64,000 nucleotides of DNA from assembly GCF_041270065.1 (NCBI RefSeq), contig NZ_CP065958.1:5270001-5334000 (forward strand), written 5' to 3'. This DNA is from Streptomyces fradiae. GTDB lineage: Bacteria; Actinomycetota; Actinomycetes; Streptomycetales; Streptomycetaceae. Under the pieces are notes generated by a model. It saw nothing but the letters and a program-made list of their open reading frames with translations, was not told the DNA's origin and ran no database searches. The position numbers were made by a program, and so were the translations under genes. Within the stretch, counting starts at the first letter, position 1, and each line of letters opens with the position of its first letter. Below, in pieces: positions 51,684 to 59,786 of the stretch.

Positions 51684-51733
51684 CGGAGACTTCGCGTGCG
51701 GAGACTTCGAGAACTTTTTCACAAGTTCACAAA
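51684..51733 (-). promoter_or_regulatory. direct repeats upstream of the CBS gene
   Basis: Two copies of CGGAGACTTCG (51684-51694, 51699-51709; 15-bp period) are followed by two adjacent 8-mers TTCACAAG/TTCACAAA (51718-51733). All lie within 70 nt of the CBS start. They are head-to-tail and match no known operator I can name. Confidence 0.45.
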
Positions 51734-51774
51734 GGGGGGATTCTCAGAGTGGCACCGGGGGAGGGGGTCGACAA

Positions 51775-51795
51775 GGGGGCGCGCGGAGCGCCCCC
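51775..51795 (-). terminator. terminator of hisN
   Basis: On the minus strand an 8-bp GC stem (51795-51788 with 51782-51775) with a 5-nt loop is followed by TTGT, 65 nt downstream of hisN. Confidence 0.6.
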
Positions 51796-51859
51796 GGGAG
51801 CACGCGAGGGGCGTGTGCCGGGGGCTCGGCGGTGACGGTGGGACGGGTGTGACGGAACG

Positions 51860-52672
51860 TCAGTCCTGCTGCGGCGGTTCCGTGTTGAGGTAGCTCAGCA
51901 GCTCGCCGTGGAGCAGTCCGTTCGACGCCGCCGCGTTGCCGCTGTGCGGGCCGTGCCGCCCGTCGAGCCCGGTGAAGGTGCCGCCGGCCTCCTGCACCAC
52001 GATCGCCGTGGCCGCCATGTCCCACAGCGACAGCTCCGGCTCGGCGCACAGGTCGACCGAGCCCTCGGCCACCATCATGTACGGCCAGAAGTCGCCGTAC
52101 GCGCGCGTGCGCCAGACCGCCCGCGTGAGGTCCAGGAAGCCGTCCAGCCGGCCCCGCTCCTCCCAGCCGGTCAGGCTGGAGTACGCGAAGGAGGCGTCCT
52201 CAAGGCGCCCGACCTTCGAGACCCCGATCCGGCTCGCCGAGGCCAGGCTGCGGCCGGTGTACGCGCCGAGGCCCTTCGCCGCCCACCAGCGGCGGCCGAG
52301 CGCCGGGGCCGAGACGACGCCCACCACCGGCTGGAAACCGGTCTCGCCGGCCTCCATCAGCGCGATCAGGGTCGCCCACACCGGCACCCCGCGCACGTAG
52401 TTCTTGGTGCCGTCGATCGGGTCGATCACCCAGCGGCGCGGGCCCGAGCCCTCCACGCCGTACTCCTCGCCGAGGATCGCGTCCCGCGGCCTGGCGCGCT
52501 GCAGCTGCCCGCGGATCAGCTCCTCGGCGGCCTTGTCCGCCTCGCTGACCGGGGTCATGTCGGGCTTCGTCTCGACCTTCAGGTCGAGCGCCTGGAACCG
52601 GTCCATCGTGGCCGCGTCCGCGGCATCCGCGAGGACATGGGCGAGACGCAGATCGTCGTGGTAATCGGCCAT
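51860..52672 (-). CDS. hisN: histidinol-phosphatase (inositol monophosphatase fold) HisN
   Basis: A 270-residue IMPase-superfamily phosphatase. Metal-binding motifs are ILGEEYG (Glu) near 68, [15 protein letters not shown] near 82 and [19 protein letters not shown] near 215. In S. coelicolor the homologue of this locus was shown to be histidinol-phosphatase HisN (known from literature), which converts histidinol phosphate to histidinol. ATG 52672 lies exactly 7 nt after TAGAGT (52685-52680), a leaderless arrangement. It is far from other his genes. Confidence 0.88.
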   Translation of the reverse strand: MADYHDDLRLAHVLADAADAATMDRFQALDLKVETKPDMTPVSEADKAAEELIRGQLQRARPRDAILGEEYGVEGSGPRRWVIDPIDGTKNYVRGVPVWATLIALMEAGETGFQPVVGVVSAPALGRRWWAAKGLGAYTGRSLASASRIGVSKVGRLEDASFAYSSLTGWEERGRLDGFLDLTRAVWRTRAYGDFWPYMMVAEGSVDLCAEPELSLWDMAATAIVVQEAGGTFTGLDGRHGPHSGNAAASNGLLHGELLSYLNTEPPQQD

Positions 52673-52717
52673 GCTCGAAACTCTATCCCCCGAAGACGCG
52701 TCGCCCCGCGGCGGCCC

Positions 52718-52746
52718 TTGACAGTGCGTGTCCGTCCGTCAACGCT
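52718..52746 (+). promoter_or_regulatory. promoter of the TetR gene
   Basis: TTGACA (52718-52723), a 17-nt spacer and AACGCT (52741-52746): a consensus minus 35 with an acceptable minus 10, about 32 nt before the ATG. Confidence 0.6.
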
Positions 52747-52778
52747 GAGCGCAGAACCGATCCGGCTGGGAGGCGACG

Positions 52779-53453
52779 ATGCCGACTGCCCGAGAGTCCC
52801 TGCTCGACACGGCCCTCGCGGCCCTCGGCACGCTGCCCTGGTCCGCCGTGCGGATGGTCGACGTGGCCGCCCGCGCCCGGGTGTCCCGGCAGACCCTCTA
52901 CAACGAGTTCGGCAGCAAGGAGGGGCTCGCCCGGGCCCTCGTCCGGCGCGAGGCCGACGCCTATCTCCTGGGGGTACGGCGGGTGCTCGCCGCCCCGGCC
53001 CCGCCCGAGCGCAATCTGGTGGCCGTCGCCGAGTGGACCGTGGCCCGCGCCGCCGAGCGCCCGATCCTGCGGGCCCTGCTCACCGACGCCTGGAACGACG
53101 CCCTGCCCCGGCCGCGGCCCGCCCGGGCCGGCGCCCGGCTCGCACCCGTACCGGCCCAGCGGCGCGCCGACGCCGGGCCGCCCGCGCCCGGCGAACTGGT
53201 CGCCGAGACCGCCGCCTGCGCGGGGGAGCGCTGGGCGGCCGGCTGCGAACTCGCCGTACGGCTCGCGCTCAGCCATGTCGTGGCGCCCCCGATCGCAGTC
53301 CCCGTCCCGGACGCCCGGCGCGCCGACACGCAGGGTGGTGACGCTCAGTGCGCGGAGCCGGAGAGCTGGAGGCCGATCACACCGGCGATCACCAGCGTGA
53401 TCGAGACGATCTTGAGCGTGGACACGACGTCGCCGAGGAAGACCATCCCGTAG
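52779..53453 (+). CDS. TetR-family regulator overlapping the SMR gene
   Basis: A 224-residue regulator with a TetR helix-turn-helix (MVDVAARARVSRQTLYNEFGSKEGLARALVRRE, residues about 25-60). The ligand domain is Ala/Arg/Pro-rich and poorly conserved. The C-terminal 36 codons overlap the 3' end of the convergent SMR exporter gene by 109 bp, unusual for a tightly kept gene; the stop was probably lost and the frame extended. It is a candidate regulator of the exporter. Confidence 0.82.
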   Translation: MPTARESLLDTALAALGTLPWSAVRMVDVAARARVSRQTLYNEFGSKEGLARALVRREADAYLLGVRRVLAAPAPPERNLVAVAEWTVARAAERPILRALLTDAWNDALPRPRPARAGARLAPVPAQRRADAGPPAPGELVAETAACAGERWAAGCELAVRLALSHVVAPPIAVPVPDARRADTQGGDAQCAEPESWRPITPAITSVIETILSVDTTSPRKTIP

Positions 53454-53668
53454 ATCGCGGTGCCCGCCGCGCCGATCCCGGTCCACACCGCGTACGCCGG
53501 ACCCACGTCCAGCTTGCGCAGGGCGAGGGTCAGCAGCCCGAAGCTGCCGAGTGCGAAGGCGCAGAACGCGATCGTCGGCCACAGCCGGGTGAAGCCGTGC
53601 GAGAGCTTCAGGCACACCGCGAAACCCGTCTCCAGGAGCCCGGCGACCACCACCAGCAGCCACGCCAT
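53345..53668 (-). CDS. sugE: small multidrug resistance transporter, SugE/Gdx-like
   Basis: A 107-residue four-helix SMR protein with the essential Glu in helix 1 (AGLLETGFAVCLKLS) and the helix 3-4 pattern AYAVWTGIGAAGTAIYG and STLKIVSITLVIAGVIGLQLSG. It resembles the SugE/Gdx branch, which exports guanidinium, rather than EmrE; that split is a judgement. ATG 53668 was chosen over the longer frame (53752), whose extra residues are not membrane-like. A CATAAT minus-10 and two direct repeats lie upstream. Confidence 0.88.
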   Translation of the reverse strand: MAWLLVVVAGLLETGFAVCLKLSHGFTRLWPTIAFCAFALGSFGLLTLALRKLDVGPAYAVWTGIGAAGTAIYGMVFLGDVVSTLKIVSITLVIAGVIGLQLSGSAH

Positions 53669-53692
53669 CGTCAGTGCCTCCCACGCCCCATA

Positions 53693-53726
53693 TGGATCAC
53701 AATGTGGATCACCTGGTGCGATTATG
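53693..53726 (-). promoter_or_regulatory. SMR promoter with paired direct-repeat operator
   Basis: On the minus strand CATAAT (53726-53721) is followed by two copies of GTGATCCA (53712-53705, 53700-53693), a 12-bp period, at about +1 to +20. A site here would block initiation. The adjacent TetR protein is the obvious candidate. Confidence 0.55.
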
Positions 53727-53762
53727 CACTTACCAACCGTGCCCGCCCGCAAACGTGCGCGG

Positions 53763-54773
53763 TCAGTCGCCCTCGCGGCGCTCGCGGGTCGCGAGCAGCC
53801 GGCGCAGCGAGTACAGCCGGGCCGGGTCCGCGTGGCCCTCGGCCACCCAGGCGTCGAGCGCGCAGTCCGGCTCGTCGTGGCTGCACGCGCGCGGGCACTC
53901 CTCGGTGCCCGGCTCCAGGTCCGGGAAGGCGTGGATGACCCGGGACGGATCGACGTGGTGCAGACCGAAGGACCGCACGCCCGGGGTGTCGATGACCCAG
54001 CCGTCGACCTTGTCGAGCGGCAGCGCGAGCGCCGAGGTCGTGGTGTGCCGGCCGCGGCCGGTCACCGCGTTCACATGGCCGGTGAGCCGCCGCCGCTCCT
54101 CCGGTACGAGCGCGTTCACCAGCGTCGTCTTGCCCACGCCCGAGTGCCCCACGAACGCGGTGACCCGGTCGCCCAGATACTCCCGCACCCGGTCCGCCGC
54201 CCCGCCGTCGTACAGCTCCTCGCGGTTCACCACCACGTACGGGATGTCCAGGTCGCCGTACAGCTCGAGAAGCTTCTCCGGCGGGGCCAGGTCCGACTTG
54301 GTCAGCACCAGGAAGGGGTCGAGCCCGCCGTCGTAGGCGGCGACCAGACAGCGGTCGATGAGGCGTGGGCGCGGCTCGGGGTCGGCGAGCGCGGTCACGA
54401 TCGCCAGCTGGTCGGCGTTGGCGACGACCACCCGCTCGTACGGATCGTCGTCGTCGGCCGTGCGGCGCAGCACCGAGCTGCGCTCGCCGATCCGCACGAT
54501 CCGGGCCAGGGTGTCCTTCTCGCCGGACAGGTCGCCCACCAGGGAGACCCGGTCGCCGACCACGGCGGCCTTGCGGCCCAGTTCGCGGGCCTTCATCGCC
54601 ATCACGGTCCGGTCCTCGACCAGACAGGTCAGCCGGCCGCGGTCCACGGTGAGGACCATGCCCTCGACGGCGTCCTCGTGCTTGGGACGGATGTTGGTCC
54701 GGGGGCGGCTGCCCTTGCGGTTGGGGCGCTGGCGGATGTCGTCCGCGTCGGTGTGCTTGCCGTAACGCCGCAT
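53763..54773 (-). CDS. rsgA: ribosome small subunit-dependent GTPase RsgA
   Basis: A 336-residue circularly permuted GTPase that assists 30S maturation. An OB-like N-terminal domain is followed by the permuted order G4 (TKSD, near 158), G1 (GHSGVGKTT, near 208), RGRHTTT and G3 (DTPG, near 262), then a C-terminal zinc knuckle (ECPRACSHDEPDC). ATG 54773 begins 3 nt after the aroA stop, so it is co-transcribed with aroA. Confidence 0.94.
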   Translation of the reverse strand: MRRYGKHTDADDIRQRPNRKGSRPRTNIRPKHEDAVEGMVLTVDRGRLTCLVEDRTVMAMKARELGRKAAVVGDRVSLVGDLSGEKDTLARIVRIGERSSVLRRTADDDDPYERVVVANADQLAIVTALADPEPRPRLIDRCLVAAYDGGLDPFLVLTKSDLAPPEKLLELYGDLDIPYVVVNREELYDGGAADRVREYLGDRVTAFVGHSGVGKTTLVNALVPEERRRLTGHVNAVTGRGRHTTTSALALPLDKVDGWVIDTPGVRSFGLHHVDPSRVIHAFPDLEPGTEECPRACSHDEPDCALDAWVAEGHADPARLYSLRRLLATRERREGD

Positions 54774-54776
54774 GGC

Positions 54777-56105
54777 TCAGACTCCGAGCATTTCGGTCCA
54801 CATCCTCGGGAAGTCGGGCAAGGTCTTCTCGGTCGTCTTCACGTTCTCGATCTCCACGCCCTCGACGGCCAGGCCGACGATCGCGCCCGCGGTCGCCATC
54901 CGGTGGTCGTGGTACGTGTGGAACACGCCGCCGTGCAGCGGGCGCGGGCGGATGTGCAGACCGTCCTCGGTCTCCGTGACATCGCCGCCCAGGCCGTTGA
55001 TCTCCCGGGTGAGCGCGGCGAGCCGGTCGGTCTCGTGCAGCCGCAGGTGCGCGACGCCGCGCAGGGTGGACGGGGAGTCGGCGAGCGCCGCGACCGCCGC
55101 GATGCCCGGGGTCAGCTCGCCGACCTCGCCGAGGTCGACGTCGATGCCGTGGATCCGGCCGGTGCCGGTGAAGGTGAGGCCCGCGTCGGTGAGCTCGCAG
55201 GAGCCACCCATCTCGGTGAAGATCTCCCGCAGCGCGTCACCGGGCTGGGTGGTCCTGGCCGGCCAGTCCGGCACGGTGACCCGGCCACCGGTGACCAGGG
55301 CGGCGGCCAGGAACGGCTGGGCGTTCGACAGGTCGGGCTCCACCACCAGATCGCGGCCGAGCAGCGCGGACGGGGCGACCCGCCACACGTCGGGGCGCCC
55401 GCCGTGCTCCGGCTCGTCGACCTGCGCGCCGACCGCGCGCAGCATGTCGACCGTCATCCGGATGTGCGGCAGCGACGGCAGCCGGCCGCCCACGTGCCGC
55501 ACCTCCACGCCCTGGTTGAAACGGGCGCCGGAGAGCAGCAGGGCGCTGACGAACTGGGAGGACGAGGAGGCGTCGATCTCCACGACACCGCCCTCCAGAG
55601 CGCCGCCGCCGTGCACGGTCATCGGCAGCGCGCCGCGCCCGTCGTCGTCGATCCGGGCGCCGAGCGCGCGCAGCGCGTCGATCACCCCGTGCAGCGGGCG
55701 CTCGTGGGAGCGGGGGTCGCCGTCGAACCGGACCGGCCCGTCGGCCAGCGCCGCGACCGGCGGCAGGAAGCGCATGACCGTGCCCGCGTTGCCGACGTCC
55801 ACGGTCGCCGGGCCGCGCAGCCCGGCCGGGATGATCCGCCAGGCCTCTCCGGTGCCGTCCGGACCCACGCCCTCGTCGATCTTCACGCCCAGGGTGCGCA
55901 GCGCCTCCGCCATCAGCACGGTGTCGCGCGAGCGCAGCGGGCGGCGCACCCAGCCCGGCTCGGCCGCGAGCGCGGCGAGCACCAGGGCGCGGTTGGTGAC
56001 CGACTTCGATCCGGGCACGGTGACGGTGGCGTCGACGGCGCCGCCCGCGTACGGGGCGGGCCACAGGCCGGTGAGCGGATCGGTGGACGGGGTGCTGTCG
56101 GTCAT
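54777..56105 (-). CDS. aroA: 3-phosphoshikimate 1-carboxyvinyltransferase (EPSP synthase)
   Basis: A 442-residue EPSP synthase with the usual blocks: [16 protein letters not shown] near residue 32, [13 protein letters not shown] near 102, [13 protein letters not shown] near 128, [14 protein letters not shown] near 173, [13 protein letters not shown] near 328 and [12 protein letters not shown] near 400. It joins shikimate 3-phosphate and PEP in chorismate synthesis. ATG 56105 lies 6 nt after TAAAGT (56117-56112), a leaderless arrangement. rsgA follows directly. Confidence 0.95.
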   Translation of the reverse strand: MTDSTPSTDPLTGLWPAPYAGGAVDATVTVPGSKSVTNRALVLAALAAEPGWVRRPLRSRDTVLMAEALRTLGVKIDEGVGPDGTGEAWRIIPAGLRGPATVDVGNAGTVMRFLPPVAALADGPVRFDGDPRSHERPLHGVIDALRALGARIDDDGRGALPMTVHGGGALEGGVVEIDASSSSQFVSALLLSGARFNQGVEVRHVGGRLPSLPHIRMTVDMLRAVGAQVDEPEHGGRPDVWRVAPSALLGRDLVVEPDLSNAQPFLAAALVTGGRVTVPDWPARTTQPGDALREIFTEMGGSCELTDAGLTFTGTGRIHGIDVDLGEVGELTPGIAAVAALADSPSTLRGVAHLRLHETDRLAALTREINGLGGDVTETEDGLHIRPRPLHGGVFHTYHDHRMATAGAIVGLAVEGVEIENVKTTEKTLPDFPRMWTEMLGV

Positions 56106-56136
56106 GCCCTCACTTTACGGGGGCGAAGAGCGGCCG

Positions 56137-56859
56137 CTACACGGCGAGCAGCCAGCGTCCGCCGCCGATCAGGGAACAGATCGAGACCGCGTGGAAGAAC
56201 AGCAGCCACAGGATCGGCGGCACGTGGGTGAGGCGGCCCAGCTGGTCCGCGTCGGAGTCGCCCGCGTCCCCGTGCCGGCGCTTGGCCTGCAGCTCGAAGG
56301 CCGGGCGCACCCCGCCGAGCAGCAGGAACCACACCACCGCGTACGCGAACACCGACTGCACGTCCGGACCGGTCAGCCAGGAGACCAGGAGGAAGGCCGC
56401 GCCGGTGAGCAGCACCGTGAAGATCCCGTACGCGTTGCGCACCATCAGCAGCATCACCAGCAGCAGCGCCGTGGCCAGCCAGAGCAGCAGCGTGATCCGG
56501 TGCGAGGAGAGCAGCGCGGCGCCGCCCAGGCCGAGCAGCGGGGCCGCGGTGTAGCCGGCGGCGGCCGTGAGGATCATGCCGAGGCCGGTGGGGCGGCCGC
56601 GCGAGACGGTCAGCCCGCTGGTGTCCGAGTGCAGCCGGATCGACTGCAGCCGGCGGCCGGTGACGAGCGCGATAAGCCCGTGCCCGCCCTCGTGCGCGAT
56701 GGTGATCGCGTTCCGGGACAGGCGCCATATGGAGCGGGGCACGACGGCGAGCATCGCGGCGACCCCCGTGACGATCACGATCCACAGTTCGGGGGCGCTC
56801 TGGGTGCCGAGGACGTCGGTCGTGTCGAGGGCGAGGGACGGGCCGAGGAATTCGGTCAT
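56137..56859 (-). CDS. M50-type integral membrane metallopeptidase
   Basis: A 240-residue multi-pass protein with the zinc motif AHEGGHGLIALV (HExxH, residues about 55-66) at a membrane helix, as in M50B-like peptidases. Further hydrophobic helices follow (LGMILTAAAGYTAAPLLG, ITLLLWLATALLLVMLLM, VFAYAVVWFLLLGGV). The short length and missing PDZ domain place it with the compact M50 group. Substrate unknown. ATG 56859 was chosen; it is divergent from the HMCES gene. Confidence 0.85.
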   Translation of the reverse strand: MTEFLGPSLALDTTDVLGTQSAPELWIVIVTGVAAMLAVVPRSIWRLSRNAITIAHEGGHGLIALVTGRRLQSIRLHSDTSGLTVSRGRPTGLGMILTAAAGYTAAPLLGLGGAALLSSHRITLLLWLATALLLVMLLMVRNAYGIFTVLLTGAAFLLVSWLTGPDVQSVFAYAVVWFLLLGGVRPAFELQAKRRHGDAGDSDADQLGRLTHVPPILWLLFFHAVSICSLIGGGRWLLAV

Positions 56860-56910
56860 GGTGTGGACGGGCTCCTCGGTGGGTGACGGTTGCGTGGCAG
56901 TGTGGCACGC

Positions 56911-57726
56911 ATGTGCGGACGGTATGCGGCGAGCAGGAGCCCCGAGGAGCTGGCGGCGGCCTTCGGGGTCGAGAAGTGGGAGCCGGCGGAGACGCTGGCG
57001 CCCGACTGGAACGTGGCCCCGACCAAGCAGGTCCACGTGATTCTGGAGCGTCCTCTCAAAGACGCGGAATCGCGGCGCCCGGTTCGCCAGATGCGGGTCC
57101 TGAAGTGGGGCCTGGTGCCGTCCTGGGTGCAGGGCCCGGAGAACGCCGCCCGGATGATCAACGCCCGCGCGGAGACCCTGCACGAGAAGCCGTCCTTCAA
57201 GGAGGCCTTCGCCCGGCGCCGCTGCATCGTGCCGGCCGACGGTTATTACGAGTGGGTGACCGGCGCCGACGAGCGCGACCTGGAGGTCGAGGGGAAGCGG
57301 AAGCGGGCCCGTAAGCAGCCCTACTTCGTGACCCCGGCCGACGGCTCGGTCTTCGCGATGGCCGGGATCTACGAGTTCTGGCGCGACCGGACCCTGCCCG
57401 ACGCCCACCCGCTGGCCTGGTGGGTGACCTGTTCGGTGGTCACCACCGAGGCCGAGACCGCGCCGCTCGGCGTCGCGCCGGCCGAGGGCCCGCGCTCGCT
57501 CGCCGACATCCACCCCCGGATGCCGCTGATGCTCACCCCGGACCGCTGGGACGCCTGGCTGGACCCGGCCCGCACCACGCCCGGCGCGCTCGGCGGGCTG
57601 CTCGCCCCGCCGCCCGAGGGCCTGATGCGGGCCTACCCGGTGGCGACGGCGGTCAGCAACGTGCGCAACAACGGGCCCGAGCTGCTGAAGGAGCTGGAGG
57701 GCCCGGAGGAGGCGACCCTGTTCTGA
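56911..57726 (+). CDS. HMCES/YedK SOS response-associated peptidase
   Basis: A 271-residue SRAP-family protein. Cys2 of MCGRYA is the catalytic nucleophile exposed after Met removal; NARAETL near 90, PADGYYEW near 115 and DIHPRMPLML near 200 complete the family pattern. It forms a protective thiazolidine crosslink with abasic sites in single-stranded DNA. ATG 56911 is required by Cys2 and lies 7 nt after CAGTGT (56898-56903), so the leaderless signal and the biochemistry agree. Confidence 0.94.
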   Translation: MCGRYAASRSPEELAAAFGVEKWEPAETLAPDWNVAPTKQVHVILERPLKDAESRRPVRQMRVLKWGLVPSWVQGPENAARMINARAETLHEKPSFKEAFARRRCIVPADGYYEWVTGADERDLEVEGKRKRARKQPYFVTPADGSVFAMAGIYEFWRDRTLPDAHPLAWWVTCSVVTTEAETAPLGVAPAEGPRSLADIHPRMPLMLTPDRWDAWLDPARTTPGALGGLLAPPPEGLMRAYPVATAVSNVRNNGPELLKELEGPEEATLF

Positions 57727-57751
57727 CCCCTCCGAGGTGCAGGATGGGGAC

Positions 57752-58396
57752 GTGACCAAGGCCGTGACGAAGAGCGAGATCGTTCCCACCGACGCCGGGG
57801 ACGCCCGGATCACCTGGCATCCGGCGCGCAAGCCGTGGACCGTGCTCGCGGTGAGCCACGGCGCCGGCGGCGGCATCGAGGCCCGCGACCTGGTCGCCCT
57901 GGCCGCCGCGCTGCCCGCCGAGGGCGTGAGCGTGGCCCTGGTCGAGCAGCCCTGGCGGGTCGCCGGCAAGAAGGTCGCCCCCGCGCCCAAGACCCTTGAC
58001 ACAGGCTGGCGCGGACTGTGGCCCGCGCTCGCCGTCCCCGGCCTGCCGGTGATCGCCGGCGGTCGCAGCGCCGGCGCCCGGGTCGCCTGCCGCACCGCCG
58101 GCGAGCTCGGCGCCGCCGCCGTCCTCGCCCTGAGCTTTCCGCTGCACCCGCCGGGCAGGCCGGAACGCTCCCGAGCTGACGAACTCCTGGGCGCCGGTGT
58201 GCCGACCCTCGTCGTGCAGGGCGGCAACGACCCCTTCGGGAAACCGGCGGAGTTCCCGGCCGGCCCGCACACCCTCGCCGAGGTGCCGTACGCCGACCAC
58301 GGCTTCGCCGTGCCCAAGCGCGCCCCGATCACCCAGGACGAGGCCCTGGACAGCGTGGTGGGCGCGGTCACCGAGTGGCTCGCGTCACTCCGCTGA
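57752..58396 (+). CDS. alpha/beta hydrolase (KANL3/Tex30-like fold)
   Basis: A 214-residue small alpha/beta hydrolase: VSHGAGGGIEARD (oxyanion region), nucleophile elbow IAGGRSAGARVA near 107, TLVVQGGNDPFGKP with Asp and YADHGFAVP with His. Substrate unknown. GTG 57752 lies 6 nt after CAGGAT (57740-57745). It lies just upstream of the sigR promoter on the same strand. Confidence 0.85.
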   Translation: MTKAVTKSEIVPTDAGDARITWHPARKPWTVLAVSHGAGGGIEARDLVALAAALPAEGVSVALVEQPWRVAGKKVAPAPKTLDTGWRGLWPALAVPGLPVIAGGRSAGARVACRTAGELGAAAVLALSFPLHPPGRPERSRADELLGAGVPTLVVQGGNDPFGKPAEFPAGPHTLAEVPYADHGFAVPKRAPITQDEALDSVVGAVTEWLASLR

Positions 58397-58413
58397 CCGC
58401 CCGCCGGGGGCCG

Positions 58414-58439
58414 GGAATGCCGGGCGGGGCGGTGCTGTT
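58414..58439 (+). promoter_or_regulatory. sigR autoregulatory promoter (GGAAT-N18-GTT)
   Basis: GGAAT (58414-58418) and GTT (58437-58439) with exactly 18 nt between correspond to sigRp2 of S. coelicolor. Transcripts start near 58446 and include the upstream ATG 58486 that yields the longer sigma-R form. Confidence 0.92.
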
Positions 58440-58485
58440 GTGACGGACATCGGTGCTTGGAGCAAGGGAAGAGGGAGTCCGTCGC

Positions 58486-59307
58486 ATGGGTTCTGCCATC
58501 TGCCGTGAGCGACCGCAGCACACGGAGCTCGACTGGACCGTGCTGCCCGCGGCGCGGGTCACCCCTGTTCGGGCGGCGGGCGGAGCGGTTCCTCGTCTAT
58601 CCTCCGAAGCGAGCGGATCCGCGTTCGGGTTCGCCGCAGCGCTGGAGGAGGTGGGTCCGGTCACTGGGACCGACACAGGGACCGACGACGGCCCCGAGGA
58701 GACGACCGCGGAGCGCAACGCGCGCTTCGAGCGGGACGCCCTCGGCTACCTCGACCAGATGTACTCGGCCGCGCTGCGCATGACGCGCAACCCGGCCGAC
58801 GCCGAGGACCTGGTGCAGGAGACCTACGCGAAGGCGTACGGCTCCTTCCACCAGTTCCGCGAGGGCACGAACCTCAAGGCGTGGCTGTACCGCATCCTCA
58901 CCAACACGTTCATCAACTCGTACCGCAAGAAGCAGCGTGAGCCCCAGCGCTCGGCTGCCGAGGAGATCGAGGACTGGCAGCTCGCCCGCGCCGAGTCGCA
59001 CATGTCGACCGGACTGCGTTCGGCCGAGTCGCAGGCCCTCGACCACCTGCCGGACTCCGACGTGAAGGAAGCGCTGCAGGCGATCCCCGAGGAGTTCCGC
59101 ATCGCCGTCTATCTCGCGGATGTAGAGGGCTTTGCGTACAAGGAGATCGCGGACATCATGGGTACACCCATCGGTACGGTGATGTCCCGACTGCACCGGG
59201 GCCGCCGCCAGCTGCGCGGCATGCTCGAGGACTACGCTCGCGACCGCGGGCTGGTACCCGCGGGCGCCGGTGAGTCGTCGCACGATCTGAAAGGCTCGGG
59301 CTCATGA
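58486..59307 (+). CDS. sigR: RNA polymerase sigma factor SigR (with sigma-R' extension)
   Basis: An ECF sigma factor for thiol-oxidative stress. Region 2 is [31 protein letters not shown] and region 4 [45 protein letters not shown]. Two starts are likely. GTG 58651 (218 residues, [10 protein letters not shown]) gives the stable sigma-R. ATG 58486, with GAGGGAG upstream, adds exactly 55 residues ([10 protein letters not shown]...), matching the unstable sigma-R' described in S. coelicolor, made only from the induced promoter. TATCCT (58598-58603) may be the constitutive promoter for the short form. The stop overlaps rsrA. Confidence 0.95.
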   Translation: MGSAICRERPQHTELDWTVLPAARVTPVRAAGGAVPRLSSEASGSAFGFAAALEEVGPVTGTDTGTDDGPEETTAERNARFERDALGYLDQMYSAALRMTRNPADAEDLVQETYAKAYGSFHQFREGTNLKAWLYRILTNTFINSYRKKQREPQRSAAEEIEDWQLARAESHMSTGLRSAESQALDHLPDSDVKEALQAIPEEFRIAVYLADVEGFAYKEIADIMGTPIGTVMSRLHRGRRQLRGMLEDYARDRGLVPAGAGESSHDLKGSGS

Positions 59308-59621
59308 GCTGCGGAGATCCGCACGAGACGGACTGCTCGGAGATCCTGGACCATCTCTATGAGTTCCTCGACCGCGAGATGCCGGACAACGACTGCACCA
59401 AGTTCGAGGTGCACTTCGAGGAGTGCTCCCCGTGCCTGGAGAAGTACGGGCTCGAGCAGGCCGTGAAGAAGCTGGTCAAGCGCTGCTGCGGCAGCGATGA
59501 CGTGCCGATCGACCTGCGCGCCAAGGTGATGGGCCGGATCGAACTGATCCGCGAGGGCCATCTGCTCCCCGAGCAGGACACCACCACCGCCGCGGCTCCC
59601 GCCACCCCGCAGGAGCAGTAG
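59304..59621 (+). CDS. rsrA: redox-sensing anti-sigma factor RsrA
   Basis: A 105-residue zinc anti-sigma (ZAS) protein. C11, H37, C41 and C44 (HFEECSPC) match the known zinc and redox residues of RsrA exactly. Oxidation forms a disulfide, releases zinc and frees SigR. A second Cys pair (RCCG, near 60) is also present. The ATG overlaps the sigR stop (ATGA), ensuring balanced synthesis. A strong terminator follows. Confidence 0.96.
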   Translation: MSCGDPHETDCSEILDHLYEFLDREMPDNDCTKFEVHFEECSPCLEKYGLEQAVKKLVKRCCGSDDVPIDLRAKVMGRIELIREGHLLPEQDTTTAAAPATPQEQ

Positions 59622-59649
59622 GCAGCAGGACGCAAGACACAGGACGCGT

Positions 59650-59686
59650 ACCGGGAGCCGGGCGAGCACCTCGCCCGGCTCCCGGT
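59650..59686 (+). terminator. terminator of sigR-rsrA
   Basis: A perfect 17-bp stem (59650-59666 with 59670-59686) with loop CAC, followed by CTGTCTAT. Confidence 0.9.
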
Positions 59687-59786
59687 CTGTCTATCGGCCC
59701 ATCGGCCCATCGGCTTGTATCACCCGATGGTGCGAATCGCCCGTGCCCGGCCGCTCCGGGGACCCCAACTCGCTAGCGTGACAGGC

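Noticed and set aside
51718..51733. Rex operator upstream of the CBS gene
   Set aside because: Rex sites are inverted repeats of TTGTGAA/TTCACAA; here the two halves are head to tail.
53651..53760. Guanidine riboswitch before the SMR exporter
   Set aside because: The leader from the likely start to the ATG is about 45 nt, too short, and no conserved guanidine-riboswitch core was visible.
54777..56105. Herbicide-tolerance class of the EPSP synthase
   Set aside because: The active-site block [13 protein letters not shown] differs from the E. coli form, but tolerance cannot be judged by eye, so no claim is made.
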